From positions 558,001-622,000 of the forward strand of contig NZ_JAGGOJ010000003.1 in assembly GCF_018614575.1 (NCBI RefSeq): 64,000 nt of DNA. Reading direction: 5' to 3'. Below the pieces are notes generated by a model that had not been told where the DNA came from, did no database searches, and saw only the letters and a list, made by a program, of their open reading frames with translations. Position 1 is the stretch's first letter; each line of letters opens with the position of its first letter. Source of the stretch: Streptomyces sp. ISL-10 (GTDB lineage Bacteria > Actinomycetota > Actinomycetes > Streptomycetales > Streptomycetaceae). A program made the translations under genes and the position numbers. This document shows positions 9,392 through 17,136 of the stretch, piece by piece.

Positions 9392-9423
9392 CCGTGGCGG
9401 CGGCTTGTATGACGGCGGCGGGA

Positions 9424-9533
9424 CCATGGCGGCGATCGCCCGGAAGGTGGGCTACAGCGGGTCGTTCGCGCTGAGCGCACGCGGCATCGGTCCGCAGGAG
9501 CACCGCACCGGCGCTGTCACGTCCGGGGCGTGA
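9424..9533 (+). pseudogene. C-terminal relic of an AraC-family regulator
   Basis: In frame 9424 the sequence reads MAAIARKVGYSGSFALSARG, then IGPQEHRTG and a stop. This is the second helix-turn-helix of AraC regulators, normally ...ARKVGYSSPFALSAAFKRVRGVSPQEHR. About five residues (AFKRV-like) are missing between ALSA and RG, which would destroy the recognition helix. Nothing upstream restores the rest of the family; the preceding DNA is tandem repeat. I read it as a decayed 3' fragment. Confidence 0.55.
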
Positions 9534-9566
9534 CCGCGTCCCCCCGCGCGGCCGGCACGACGACGA

Positions 9567-9590
9567 CGCAGCCGCGTCCGCGCGGCTGCG
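9567..9590 (-). terminator. Strong hairpin downstream of aldo/keto reductase
   Basis: Perfect 10-bp arms (9567-9576 and 9581-9590, CGCAGCCGCG and its complement) with a 4-nt loop, 28 bp beyond the reductase stop. There is no clear T run, as is common for Streptomyces terminators. Confidence 0.55.
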
Positions 9591-9617
9591 CCGTCCTGTC
9601 TGCTCGTCGCCCGTGCG

Positions 9618-10451
9618 TCAGGCGAGGTTGAACTCTGCCGGGTCCGGGCCGAGCCGCCTGCCCTCGTCGAGTGCGGCGAAGGCGGCCAGGTCGTCGGCGT
9701 CCAGCTCGAAGTCGAACACGTCGATGTTCTCCTGGATCCGGGACGGCGTCACGGACTTGGGGATCACGACGTTGCCGAGCTGGAGGTGCCAGCGCAGCAC
9801 GACCTGGGCGGGGGTGCGGCCGTGCTTCCGGGCGATCGCGACGACGGTCGGCACCTCCAGAAGGCCCCTGCCCTGCCCGAGCGGGGACCAGGCCTCGGTC
9901 GCGATGCCGTGCCGGGCGTGCGTCTCGCGGGCGGCCGACTGCTGCAGCTGCGGGTGCAGTTCGATCTGGTTGACGGCCGGGACGACCGAGGTCTCGCCGA
10001 TCAGCCGCTCCAGGTGCTCGGGAAGGAAGTTGGAGACGCCGATGGCCTTGGCACGACCCTCCTCGTAGATCTTCTCGAAGGCACGGTAGGTGTCCACGTA
10101 GGCGTCCTTCGCGGGCAGCGGCCAGTGGATCAGGTACAGGTCGACGTAGTCGAGGCCGAGCCTGTCCAGGGACGCGTCGAACGCGCGCAGCGTCGTGTCG
10201 TATCCCTGCCGGCTGTTCCACAGCTTGGTGGTGACGAACAGCTCCTCGCGGGCGATCCCGGAGGAGGTGACGGCCCTGCCCGTGCCCGCCTCGTTCTCGT
10301 AGGCCGCGGCGGTGTCGATGCTGCGGTAGCCGGCCTCCAGGGCCGTGGTGACGGCCCGCGCCGCCTCGTCGTCGGGCACCTGCCAGACACCGAAGCCGAG
10401 CTGCGGCATGGCGACACCGTTGTTGAGCGTGATGGAGGGGACCTTGCTCAC
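9618..10451 (-). CDS. Aldo/keto reductase
   Basis: 277 residues, the usual length for the NADPH-dependent aldo/keto reductase superfamily. The catalytic tetrad is visible: Asp and Tyr in SIDTAAAYENE, Lys in VTTKLWN, His in YLIHWP. The cofactor phosphate-binding segment VIPKSVTPSRIQEN is near the C-terminus. It is closest in style to 2,5-diketo-D-gluconate reductases. I start at the GTG at 10451 (SKVPSITLNNG follows), which has AAGGAT upstream; longer readings add non-family sequence. The gene appears monocistronic. Confidence 0.93.
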   Translation of the reverse strand: MSKVPSITLNNGVAMPQLGFGVWQVPDDEAARAVTTALEAGYRSIDTAAAYENEAGTGRAVTSSGIAREELFVTTKLWNSRQGYDTTLRAFDASLDRLGLDYVDLYLIHWPLPAKDAYVDTYRAFEKIYEEGRAKAIGVSNFLPEHLERLIGETSVVPAVNQIELHPQLQQSAARETHARHGIATEAWSPLGQGRGLLEVPTVVAIARKHGRTPAQVVLRWHLQLGNVVIPKSVTPSRIQENIDVFDFELDADDLAAFAALDEGRRLGPDPAEFNLA

Positions 10452-10791
10452 GAGCGGTCGATCCTTACGTCGTCGGTTGGTACTCCCATGGTCAACGATC
10501 ACATCCGCGGACGCATTCCCGTCACGGCACCCGGCTTGCCCGCCCGCGGCCGTAGGCGCAGTCGGTCGGCGCCATTGACCGCGGCTCGTCAAGGCGGCAC
10601 CCTGTGGCAGATGCCTGAACGCCGGACATCGACATGAACGGCGTCCGGCTACGGGCCGCCCACGCCCGTGCGCGTCGCACGGCACTCCTGACCCCCCATC
10701 TCAGGAAGGCAGGTACGGTCATGCCCCTCCTCCGGTCATGCCCCGCACACCCCACACGTCCCGGGAACATCTCCCGCCGTCCGCCCACGAC
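10452..10791. other. Intergenic region between aldo/keto reductase and pqqA
   Basis: No gene recognised. It should contain the divergent promoters of the reductase gene and the pqq operon. A GGAAGG site at about 10713 precedes an ATG at 10721 that is out of frame with pqqA. An in-frame ATG at 10738 could lengthen PqqA to 53 residues but has no ribosome site. Confidence 0.5.
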
Positions 10792-10899
10792 ATGGCCATG
10801 CCCGAAACCGCGCCGCCGCCGGCCGTCTGGCAGTCGCCGGACTTCACGGTCGTCGAGACCGCGCTGGAGGTCACCGCCTACGCCCTCGCCGACCGCTAG
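10792..10899 (+). CDS. pqqA: PQQ precursor peptide PqqA
   Basis: A 35-residue peptide beginning MAMPETAPPPAVWQ and ending EVTAYALADR, easily missed because of its size. The conserved Glu26 and Tyr30 in E-V-T-A-Y are the residues that PqqE cross-links and that become the backbone of pyrroloquinoline quinone. The SPDFTVVET segment before it matches actinobacterial PqqA leaders. It ends 11 bp before pqqB and starts the operon pqqABCDE. The ribosome site is weak; the second ATG (10798) is an equally good start. Confidence 0.88.
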   Translation: MAMPETAPPPAVWQSPDFTVVETALEVTAYALADR

Positions 10900-10910
10900 C
10901 GGGCGCCGCC

Positions 10911-11807
10911 ATGCTGCTGCAGGTGCTCGGCACCGCGGCCGGCGGCGGACTGCCCCAGTGGAACTGCGCGTGTCCCGGCTGCGCCGGGGCCCGCGCACAC
11001 CCGCGCCGCCGCCGGCTGCACGCCTCGCTCGCCGTGCGCGCCGACGAGCGCCGCTGGTACCTCGTGGGCGCCACCCCCGACATCGGCGAACAGATCGAGC
11101 GATGCTCCCACTTGCACCCCGGTCCGGGCCCGCGAGACTCGCCCGTCGCCGGCGTCGTCCTCACCGACGCCGAACTCGACCACACCCTCGGCCTCGCCCG
11201 GCTCCGCGAGGCCGACCGGTTCGAAATCCTCGCCACCGAGCCCGTCCGCGGCGCGCTCCTCGGCCGCCTGCGCATCGGCGAGACCCTCGCTCCCTACACC
11301 CGTGTCACCTGGCGCGAACTCGGCACCGACGCCGTCCCGCTCGCCGCCGGAGCCACCGTCGACGTGTCGGCCGTGCCCGTCGCGGCCAAGCGCCCGCGGT
11401 ATGCGGCCGGGACCGGGCCCGACGCACCCACCTGGGCCGTCGCCCTGCGTCTGCACGAGCGGGCCACGGGGCGCACCCTGCTGTACGCGCCCGCGCTGGC
11501 CCACTGGAATGAGGACTTCGAGCAGGCCGCCGAGGACGCCGACGTCGTCATCGTCGATGGCACGTTCTGGGACGACGACGAACCGGCGCGGGCCGGTGTC
11601 TCGGCCCGGACGGCCAGATCCATGGGCCATCTGCCGATCGACGGACCGAACGGCACCGCACGCCGGCTGGCGGCACTGCGCGCCCGCTGCCTCTACACCC
11701 ACCTCAACAACACCAACCCCCTCACAGACCCGGACGCGCAACAGCACGCACAGCTGGCCGGTTCGGGCCTCGAGGTTGCCGCCGACGGGATGGTGATCGA
11801 GCTGTGA
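10911..11807 (+). CDS. pqqB: Coenzyme PQQ synthesis protein B
   Basis: 298 residues, metallo-beta-lactamase fold. PqqB hydroxylates the tyrosine-derived part of the cross-linked precursor. Typical PqqB features are the N-terminal LGTAAGGGLPQWNCACPGC (zinc-cysteine motif absent from ordinary lactamases), VLTDAELDHTLGL, and the late YTHLNNTNPLTDPDA. Length fits the family (about 300). It overlaps pqqC by 4 bp, so the two are translationally coupled. Confidence 0.96.
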   Translation: MLLQVLGTAAGGGLPQWNCACPGCAGARAHPRRRRLHASLAVRADERRWYLVGATPDIGEQIERCSHLHPGPGPRDSPVAGVVLTDAELDHTLGLARLREADRFEILATEPVRGALLGRLRIGETLAPYTRVTWRELGTDAVPLAAGATVDVSAVPVAAKRPRYAAGTGPDAPTWAVALRLHERATGRTLLYAPALAHWNEDFEQAAEDADVVIVDGTFWDDDEPARAGVSARTARSMGHLPIDGPNGTARRLAALRARCLYTHLNNTNPLTDPDAQQHAQLAGSGLEVAADGMVIEL

Positions 11808-12505
11808 GCAGCACCGCACCATGGGGCCCCGCCGCGTTCACGCAGCGGCTGCGCGCCGTGCCCGCCGAGCGCTACCACGACCGGCACCCGTTCAACGTAC
11901 GGATGCACGAAGGTCGCCTCGGCCGGGAGGAGCTGCGCCGCTGGATCGTCAACCGCTTCCACTACCAGCGTCACATCCCCGTCAAGGACGCCCTGATCCT
12001 GGCCAAGTTCGACGATCCGGCACTGCGGCGGAGCTGGCTCCGCAGGATCAGCGACCACGACGGAGAGAAGGACGGCGAAGGCGGCATCGAACGCTGGCTG
12101 CGCCTCGGCGAGGCCGCCGGGATCCCGCGCGCACACCTGCTGTCGGGCGCGGACGTCCTGCCCGGGGTCCGGCTCGCGGTCGACGGCTACGTCAACTTCT
12201 GCCGTCTGCGCCCGCCGCTCGAAGCCGTCGCCGCCTCCCTCACCGAGCTCGCGGCACCGGACATCATGCGCACCCGGATCGCGGCGTTCGAACGGCACTA
12301 CGGCTGGATCGGACCCGAAGGACTGACCTACTTCCGCAGCCGCGTCGGACAGGGCAGCCGCGACGGCGAAGAGGCCCTGGCCCTGGTGCTGGCCTGGGCG
12401 CGCACCCGCGAGGAGCAGGACAGCGCGGTCGCCGCGCTCACCTTCAAGTGCGATGTGCTCTGGTCCCTGCTCGACGCCGTCGAGACCGCCGGAGCACGGA
12501 CATGA
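11804..12505 (+). CDS. pqqC: PQQ synthase PqqC
   Basis: 233 residues of the haem-oxygenase-like fold. PqqC carries out the final ring closure and oxidation of the precursor to PQQ without a metal. Conserved stretches are YHDRHPFNVRMHEGRL, RWIVNRFHYQRHIPVKDA and HDGEKDGEGGIERWLRL. GTG start within the end of pqqB (4-bp overlap). Length matches characterised PqqC proteins (about 240). Confidence 0.96.
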   Translation: MSSTAPWGPAAFTQRLRAVPAERYHDRHPFNVRMHEGRLGREELRRWIVNRFHYQRHIPVKDALILAKFDDPALRRSWLRRISDHDGEKDGEGGIERWLRLGEAAGIPRAHLLSGADVLPGVRLAVDGYVNFCRLRPPLEAVAASLTELAAPDIMRTRIAAFERHYGWIGPEGLTYFRSRVGQGSRDGEEALALVLAWARTREEQDSAVAALTFKCDVLWSLLDAVETAGART

Positions 12506-12792
12506 ACGGCCCGCTCGCCGAGGGCACGAACCCCGACCGCGCCTGGCGGCCGGTGCTGTCCCGGTCGGTGATGCTCCGCCACGACCCCGTCCGCGACACC
12601 GACCTGCTGGTGCTCCCCGAACGGGTCGTCGTCCTGCACGGCGCCGCCGGCCCGGCGCTGCGTCTCTGCGACGGCACGCGCGACGTCGCCGCGGTCGTCG
12701 CCGAACTCGCGGCCCGCCACTCGGGCGCGCCCGTCGCCGAAGAGGTGCCCCCCTTTCTCGAACGCCTCCGGGCGGAAGGCTGGCTCGTATGA
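12502..12792 (+). CDS. pqqD: PqqA-binding chaperone PqqD
   Basis: 96 residues, a peptide-binding RRE-type protein that presents PqqA to PqqE. Conserved features include WRPVLSRSVMLRHDPVRDTDLLVLPERVVVL and a C-terminal FLERLRAEGWL. It overlaps pqqC at its start (ATGA) and pqqE at its end (ATGA). It is a separate gene, whereas some bacteria fuse it to pqqC. Confidence 0.94.
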   Translation: MNGPLAEGTNPDRAWRPVLSRSVMLRHDPVRDTDLLVLPERVVVLHGAAGPALRLCDGTRDVAAVVAELAARHSGAPVAEEVPPFLERLRAEGWLV

Positions 12793-13883
12793 CCGGACCG
12801 TCCTGCGAGCCGCCCTGGGCGCTCCTCGCCGAACTCACGCACGGCTGCCCGCTGCGCTGCGTGTACTGCTCCAACCCCGTCGAGCTGGTCCGCCGGTCGG
12901 CCGAGTTGACAACGGACGAGTGGGCCGGCGTCTTCCGGCAGGCCGCCCGGCTCGGCGTCGTGCAGACCCATCTGTCAGGCGGTGAGCCGCTGTTGCGCCG
13001 CGACCTGGACGTCATCGTGGCCGCCGCGGACGGCGCGGGCATCCACACCCAGCTCGTCACCAGCGGCTCCGGCCTGCACGCCAAGCGGCTCGCCCCGCTG
13101 GTCGGGGCCGGACTGCGCAGCGTCCAGCTCTCGGTGCAGCACACGGATCCGGCCGCCGCCGCGCGCATCGCCGGTGCCCGGGCGCTCACCGCGAAGGAGC
13201 GCGCCGCCCGGCTCGTACGGGAGGCGGAGCTGCCGCTGGGCGTCAACGTCGTCCTGCACCGGGCGAATCTGGACGCCCTCGACGATCTCGTCGAACTCGC
13301 CCTCGCCTGGGGTGCCGAGCGCATCGAACTCGCCAACACCCAGTTCTACGGCTGGGCGTTGCGCAACCGGGAGGCCCTCCTCCCGGGCCGGGAGCAGATC
13401 GCCGACGCCCGCGTGCGGGTGGAGCGGTGGCGCGAGCGCCTGGCCGGCCGTATGGAGCTCGTCTGGGTCGTACCCGACCATGTCGACTCGATCGCCAAGC
13501 CGTGCATGGGCGGTTGGGGTGCCGTCTCCCTCACCGTCGCTCCCGACGGCACGGTCCTGCCGTGCCCGGCCGCGGCCACCCTGCCCGGTCTCGACCCGCC
13601 CTCCGTGCGGGAGCACTCCCTGGAGTGGATCTGGTACGAGTCGCCGGCGTTCGGGCGCTACCGCGGCCACGCCTGGATGCGGGAGCCGTGCCGCAGCTGC
13701 GAGCTGCGCACCCGGGACTTCGGCGGCTGCCGCTGCCAGGCGTACGCCCTCACCGGGGACGCCACCCGTACGGACCCGGTGTGCTCCCGCTCCCCGGACC
13801 ACGCGCTCGTCCGCGACCTGGTCGACCGCCCGCGCGAGCCGGTCCGGGCCTCGTACGTCCACCGCGCCCGCGCCCGACACTGA
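12789..13883 (+). CDS. pqqE: PqqA peptide cyclase PqqE (radical SAM/SPASM)
   Basis: 364 residues. It forms the carbon-carbon bond between Glu and Tyr of PqqA. The radical SAM cluster motif CPLRCVYC sits at about 18-25 in THGCPLRCVYCSNPVEL. SPASM auxiliary cluster cysteines are in KPCMGGWG, VLPCPAA, EPCRSCELR and GGCRCQAY. It completes pqqABCDE; no pqqF peptidase is present, so precursor processing must use a protease encoded elsewhere. The stop lies 13 bp from the convergent acyl-CoA ligase. Confidence 0.96.
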   Translation: MTGPSCEPPWALLAELTHGCPLRCVYCSNPVELVRRSAELTTDEWAGVFRQAARLGVVQTHLSGGEPLLRRDLDVIVAAADGAGIHTQLVTSGSGLHAKRLAPLVGAGLRSVQLSVQHTDPAAAARIAGARALTAKERAARLVREAELPLGVNVVLHRANLDALDDLVELALAWGAERIELANTQFYGWALRNREALLPGREQIADARVRVERWRERLAGRMELVWVVPDHVDSIAKPCMGGWGAVSLTVAPDGTVLPCPAAATLPGLDPPSVREHSLEWIWYESPAFGRYRGHAWMREPCRSCELRTRDFGGCRCQAYALTGDATRTDPVCSRSPDHALVRDLVDRPREPVRASYVHRARARH

Positions 13884-13896
13884 CCAGGAGCGGACG

Positions 13897-15720
13897 TCAC
13901 CGGTACAGGGCGTCGACCTCGACCGCGTACGCCTTCTCGATCGCCTTCCGCTTCAGTTTCAGCGACGGGGTCAGCAGACCGTGTTCCTCGCTGAAGGGAT
14001 GGGCGAGTATCCGGAACGTGCGGATCGACTCCGCCTTCGACACCAGGGTGTTGGCGGCCACGACCGCGCGCCGGATCTCCATCTCCAGATCGGGGTCGCG
14101 CACCAGTTCCGCCGGCGCCAGCGGTGCCCTGCCCTGGATCGTCAGCCAGTGGTCGACGGCTTCCGGGTCGACGGTGACGAGGGCGGCGATGTACGGGCGG
14201 TCGTTTCCGACGACGATGCACTGGGCCACCAGCGGATGGGCGCGCACCCGTTCCTCCAGGGCGGCGGGCGAGACGCTCTTGCCGTTCGACGTCACCAGGA
14301 TCTCCTTCTTGCGCCCGGTGATCGTCAGATAGCCGTCCTCGTCGAGCGCGCCGAGATCTCCCGTCGCCAGCCACCCGTCCTGGAGCACGGCGTCGGTGGC
14401 CTCGGGGTCGTTCAGGTAACCGGAGAAGATGTGACCGCCGTGCAGCCAGACCTCGCCGTCCTCCGCGATGTGCACGGAGGTGCCGGGGACCGGCTGGCCG
14501 ACCGTGCCGTAACGGGTGCGCTCGGGAGGGTTGGCGGTGGCCGCGGCCGTCGACTCGGTCAGCCCGTATCCCTCGTAGATCGTGACGCCCGCACCGGCGA
14601 AGAACAGCCCGAGACGGCGGTCCATGCCCGAGCCGCCGGACATGGCATGGCGCACCCGGCCGCCCATCGCGCCGCGCACCTTGGCGTATACCAGCTTCTC
14701 GAACAGCTGGTGCTGGACGCGCAGGCCGGCCGAGGGCCCCGGCCCCAGACCGAATGCCCGGTGCTCCAGGGCCTCCGCGTACCTCACGGCCACCTCGACG
14801 GCCTTGTCGAACGCCCCCGCGCGGCCCTCGCCCTCGGCCTTGCGGCGGGCCGCGTTGAAGACCTTCTCGAAGATGTAGGGGACGGCGAGGATGAACGTCG
14901 GCCGGAGTGTGGCCAGATCGGGCAGCAGGGCGCTCGCCTGGAGCACCGGCTGATGACCGAGTTTGACGCGGCCGCGAATCGCGGCGACTTCGACCATGCG
15001 GCCGAAGACGTGGGACAGCGGCAGGAACAGCAGCGTCGCCGGCTCATCGCCCGGCCGGGAGTGGAACACCGGCTCCCAGCGGCCGATCATGGTGTCGGCC
15101 TCGAACATGAAATTGGAGTGTGTGATCACACAGCCCTTGGGGCGGCCGGTCGTGCCCGAGGTGTAGATGATCGTCGCGATCGAGTCGGGGGTGACGGCCC
15201 GCCGGTGGCGGTGCACCACCTCGTCGTCGATGTGGGCCCCCGCCTCGAACAGCTCGGACACGGCGCCGGCGTCCAGCTGCCAGAGCCGCTTCAACTGCGG
15301 CAGCCGGTCGACGACCGAGCCGACGGTCATCGCGTGGTCCCCGTGCTCCACCATGCAGGCCGAGACCCCGGCGTCGTGCAGCATCCAGTAGACCTGCTCG
15401 GCGGAGGACGTGGGATACACGGGCACGGACTGCACGCCGACCGTCCACAGCGCGAAGTCGAACAGGGTCCACTCGTAGCGGGTGCGGCACATGATCGCGA
15501 CCCGGTCGCCGAAGCGGACGCCGTGCGCGAGCAGTCCCTTGGCCAGCGCCAGCACCTCGTCGCGGAACTGCGCCGACGTGACGTTCTGCCAGTCGTCCTG
15601 TCCGTCCTTGCGGGCGAGCGCGACACGGCCCGGATCGTCGATGGCGTGGTCGAAGACCGCGTCCGCCAGTCCGCCGACCTGAGGCGCCGCGGCCATGGGT
15701 GGGACAGTGAACTCGCGCAA
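13897..15720 (-). CDS. Long-chain fatty-acid-CoA ligase (AMP-forming)
   Basis: 607 residues of the ANL adenylate-forming superfamily. It activates a fatty acid with ATP, then transfers it to CoA. Motifs: P-loop YTSGTTGRPKG, EGYGLTESTAA, TGDLGALDEDGYLTITGRKKEI, and a C-terminal catalytic lysine in SLKLKRKAIEKAY. I select the TTG at 15720 (LREFTVPP follows) because AAGGAG stands 7 bp upstream and the opening matches Streptomyces relatives that start MREFSLP. An ATG at 15696 would remove that conserved start. Confidence 0.94.
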   Translation of the reverse strand: MREFTVPPMAAAPQVGGLADAVFDHAIDDPGRVALARKDGQDDWQNVTSAQFRDEVLALAKGLLAHGVRFGDRVAIMCRTRYEWTLFDFALWTVGVQSVPVYPTSSAEQVYWMLHDAGVSACMVEHGDHAMTVGSVVDRLPQLKRLWQLDAGAVSELFEAGAHIDDEVVHRHRRAVTPDSIATIIYTSGTTGRPKGCVITHSNFMFEADTMIGRWEPVFHSRPGDEPATLLFLPLSHVFGRMVEVAAIRGRVKLGHQPVLQASALLPDLATLRPTFILAVPYIFEKVFNAARRKAEGEGRAGAFDKAVEVAVRYAEALEHRAFGLGPGPSAGLRVQHQLFEKLVYAKVRGAMGGRVRHAMSGGSGMDRRLGLFFAGAGVTIYEGYGLTESTAAATANPPERTRYGTVGQPVPGTSVHIAEDGEVWLHGGHIFSGYLNDPEATDAVLQDGWLATGDLGALDEDGYLTITGRKKEILVTSNGKSVSPAALEERVRAHPLVAQCIVVGNDRPYIAALVTVDPEAVDHWLTIQGRAPLAPAELVRDPDLEMEIRRAVVAANTLVSKAESIRTFRILAHPFSEEHGLLTPSLKLKRKAIEKAYAVEVDALYR

Positions 15721-16137
15721 TGGCCTGCTCCTTGTGGCGCTCCGCACAGCGCCGTGACCGTACCCCACCGTTACGCCGGGCGGGAGGGGCCGCGCGAACG
15801 GATCAGAGCGGTCAACGGCACAGGTCAGCGGTGGCAGCCGAGTGGGGGGAACGGTGGATCGAGGTGAATTCTGACCTCGGAGTAAGTACAGCCGCCGGAA
15901 TCTCCACCGAATCTGTACGTGGCGATCACCGGCGCTCTACCGGGCGGAGACGTTTGTCCGTACCTGCGCCTGCACGTCTCGGGAACGCCGGGCCCGGCGC
16001 GTGGGCCCCGACCGCGCCCGCCGACAGGGCCGTGCGCGGCCCGGCCTTGTGCCCCGCCGTGCCCGCCGACAGGGCCGTGCGCGGCCCGGCCGTGCCCGCC
16101 TGGGGATCCGGCGCGCGGCCCGGCCGTGCCCGCCGGC
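15721..16137. other. Intergenic region upstream of acyl-CoA ligase
   Basis: No gene seen. The left end has the ligase ribosome site (complement of CTCCTT) and should carry its promoter. The right third is a degenerate repeat (16005-16135). Confidence 0.55.
16005..16135. repeat. Degenerate tandem repeat, about 55-bp unit
   Basis: The string CCGCCGACAGGGCCGTGCG followed by GCCCGGCC occurs at about 16018 and 16066, and shorter GCGCGGCCCGGCCGTGCCCGCC units follow at about 16078 and 16109. It abuts the stop of the LysR gene. I see no coding potential. Confidence 0.75.
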
Positions 16138-17010
16138 TCACCTCGGTGCCGGGCCGTGCAGCCGGTCGCCCGCCGCCAGCAGCGCGTCGCCGAGTGCCGA
16201 CGCCGCCTCCTGCGCCGCGGGCCGCCGGCGGCCCTGGAGCAGTACGAAGTCGACCGTGCCGAGGTCCGGCAGCCCCGCCCGGTCCGGCACGGCCGCCAGG
16301 CCCGGCGGAATCAGCCCTCGGGTGTGCGCCATCACGCCGAGCCCGGCGCGGGCCGCGGCCACCAGGCCGCTGAGGCTGCCGCTCGTGCACACGATCCGCC
16401 ACGCGCGGCCCTCGCGCTCCAGCACGTCGAGCGCCCGGGCGCGGGTGACCGCAGGCGGCGGGAAGAGAATCAGCGGGAGGGGCCGCTCCGGATCCGGTCG
16501 TACGCCCCGGGCCGCGATCCAGACCATGCGGTCGCGCCAGACCAGCTCCCCTTGCGAGGCGCCCGGGCCACGCTTGGCCAGCACCAGGTCAAGACGACCC
16601 GCCTCCAGGCGCTTGTGGAGCGTCCCCGAGAGCTCCACCGTCAGCTCCAGGTCGACCTCGGGATGGTCGCGGCGGAACGCCTCCAGGATTTCCGGCAGCC
16701 GGGTCAGCACGAAGTCCTCGGAGGCCCCGAACCGCAGCCGGCCGCGCAGCCGCGTGCCGGTGAAGTACGCCGCGGCCCGCTCGTGCGCCTGCAGGATCGT
16801 CCGCGCGAAGCCGAGCATCGCCTCGCCGTCCTCGGTGAGCTCCACAGTGTGCGTGTCCCGGCTGAACAGCGCCCGCCCGGTCGCGTCCTCCAGTCGCCGC
16901 ACGTGCTGGCTCACCGTCGACTGCCGCAGCCCCAGCCGGCGGGCGGCGTGCGTGAAGCTCAGGGTCTGCGCCACGGCCAGGAAGGTGCGCAGCTGGGTCG
17001 GGTCGTACAC
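16138..17010 (-). CDS. LysR-family transcriptional regulator
   Basis: 290 residues. The N-terminal winged helix (YDPTQLRTFLAVAQTLSFTHAARRLGLRQSTVSQHVRRLE) precedes a LysR substrate domain from about 90. It is divergent from the SBF transporter gene, the usual arrangement for a LysR protein and its target, and a perfect T-N11-A palindrome lies in the gap. I use the GTG at 17010, which gives the YDPTQLR opening usual for these proteins; a GTG at 17019 is an alternative. The effector is unknown. Confidence 0.92.
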   Translation of the reverse strand: MYDPTQLRTFLAVAQTLSFTHAARRLGLRQSTVSQHVRRLEDATGRALFSRDTHTVELTEDGEAMLGFARTILQAHERAAAYFTGTRLRGRLRFGASEDFVLTRLPEILEAFRRDHPEVDLELTVELSGTLHKRLEAGRLDLVLAKRGPGASQGELVWRDRMVWIAARGVRPDPERPLPLILFPPPAVTRARALDVLEREGRAWRIVCTSGSLSGLVAAARAGLGVMAHTRGLIPPGLAAVPDRAGLPDLGTVDFVLLQGRRRPAAQEAASALGDALLAAGDRLHGPAPR

Positions 17011-17029
17011 GCCTTCCACCGTAGCTCGC

Positions 17030-17048
17030 TCATCACAAAACGTGATGA
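17030..17048. promoter_or_regulatory. LysR box (T-N11-A palindrome)
   Basis: TCATCACAAAACGTGATGA: perfect 7-bp inverted arms around a 5-bp A-rich spacer, containing TCAC-N5-GTGA. It lies 20 bp upstream of the lysR start and 88 bp upstream of the transporter start, so one regulator could control both genes from here. Confidence 0.75.
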
Positions 17049-17136
17049 CAGTCAGAGCGGTGTACGGGATTCCCGATCGGCCCGCCCAGGAGGACCATGG
17101 AAAGGGCACGTCCTGATCCGAGAGCAAGTGGAGCTC

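Larger units (their letters stand above)
9166..9617. other. Intergenic region with gene relic and tandem repeat
   Basis: No intact gene. It holds a 36-bp perfect tandem duplication (9320-9391), the 3' relic of an AraC-type regulator (9424-9533) and a hairpin (9567-9590) serving the aldo/keto reductase gene. Confidence 0.6.

Noticed and set aside
10721..11512. Plus-strand Arg-rich frame beginning after a good GGAAGG site
   Set aside because: It runs out of frame through pqqA and pqqB; composition is typical of a shadow frame.
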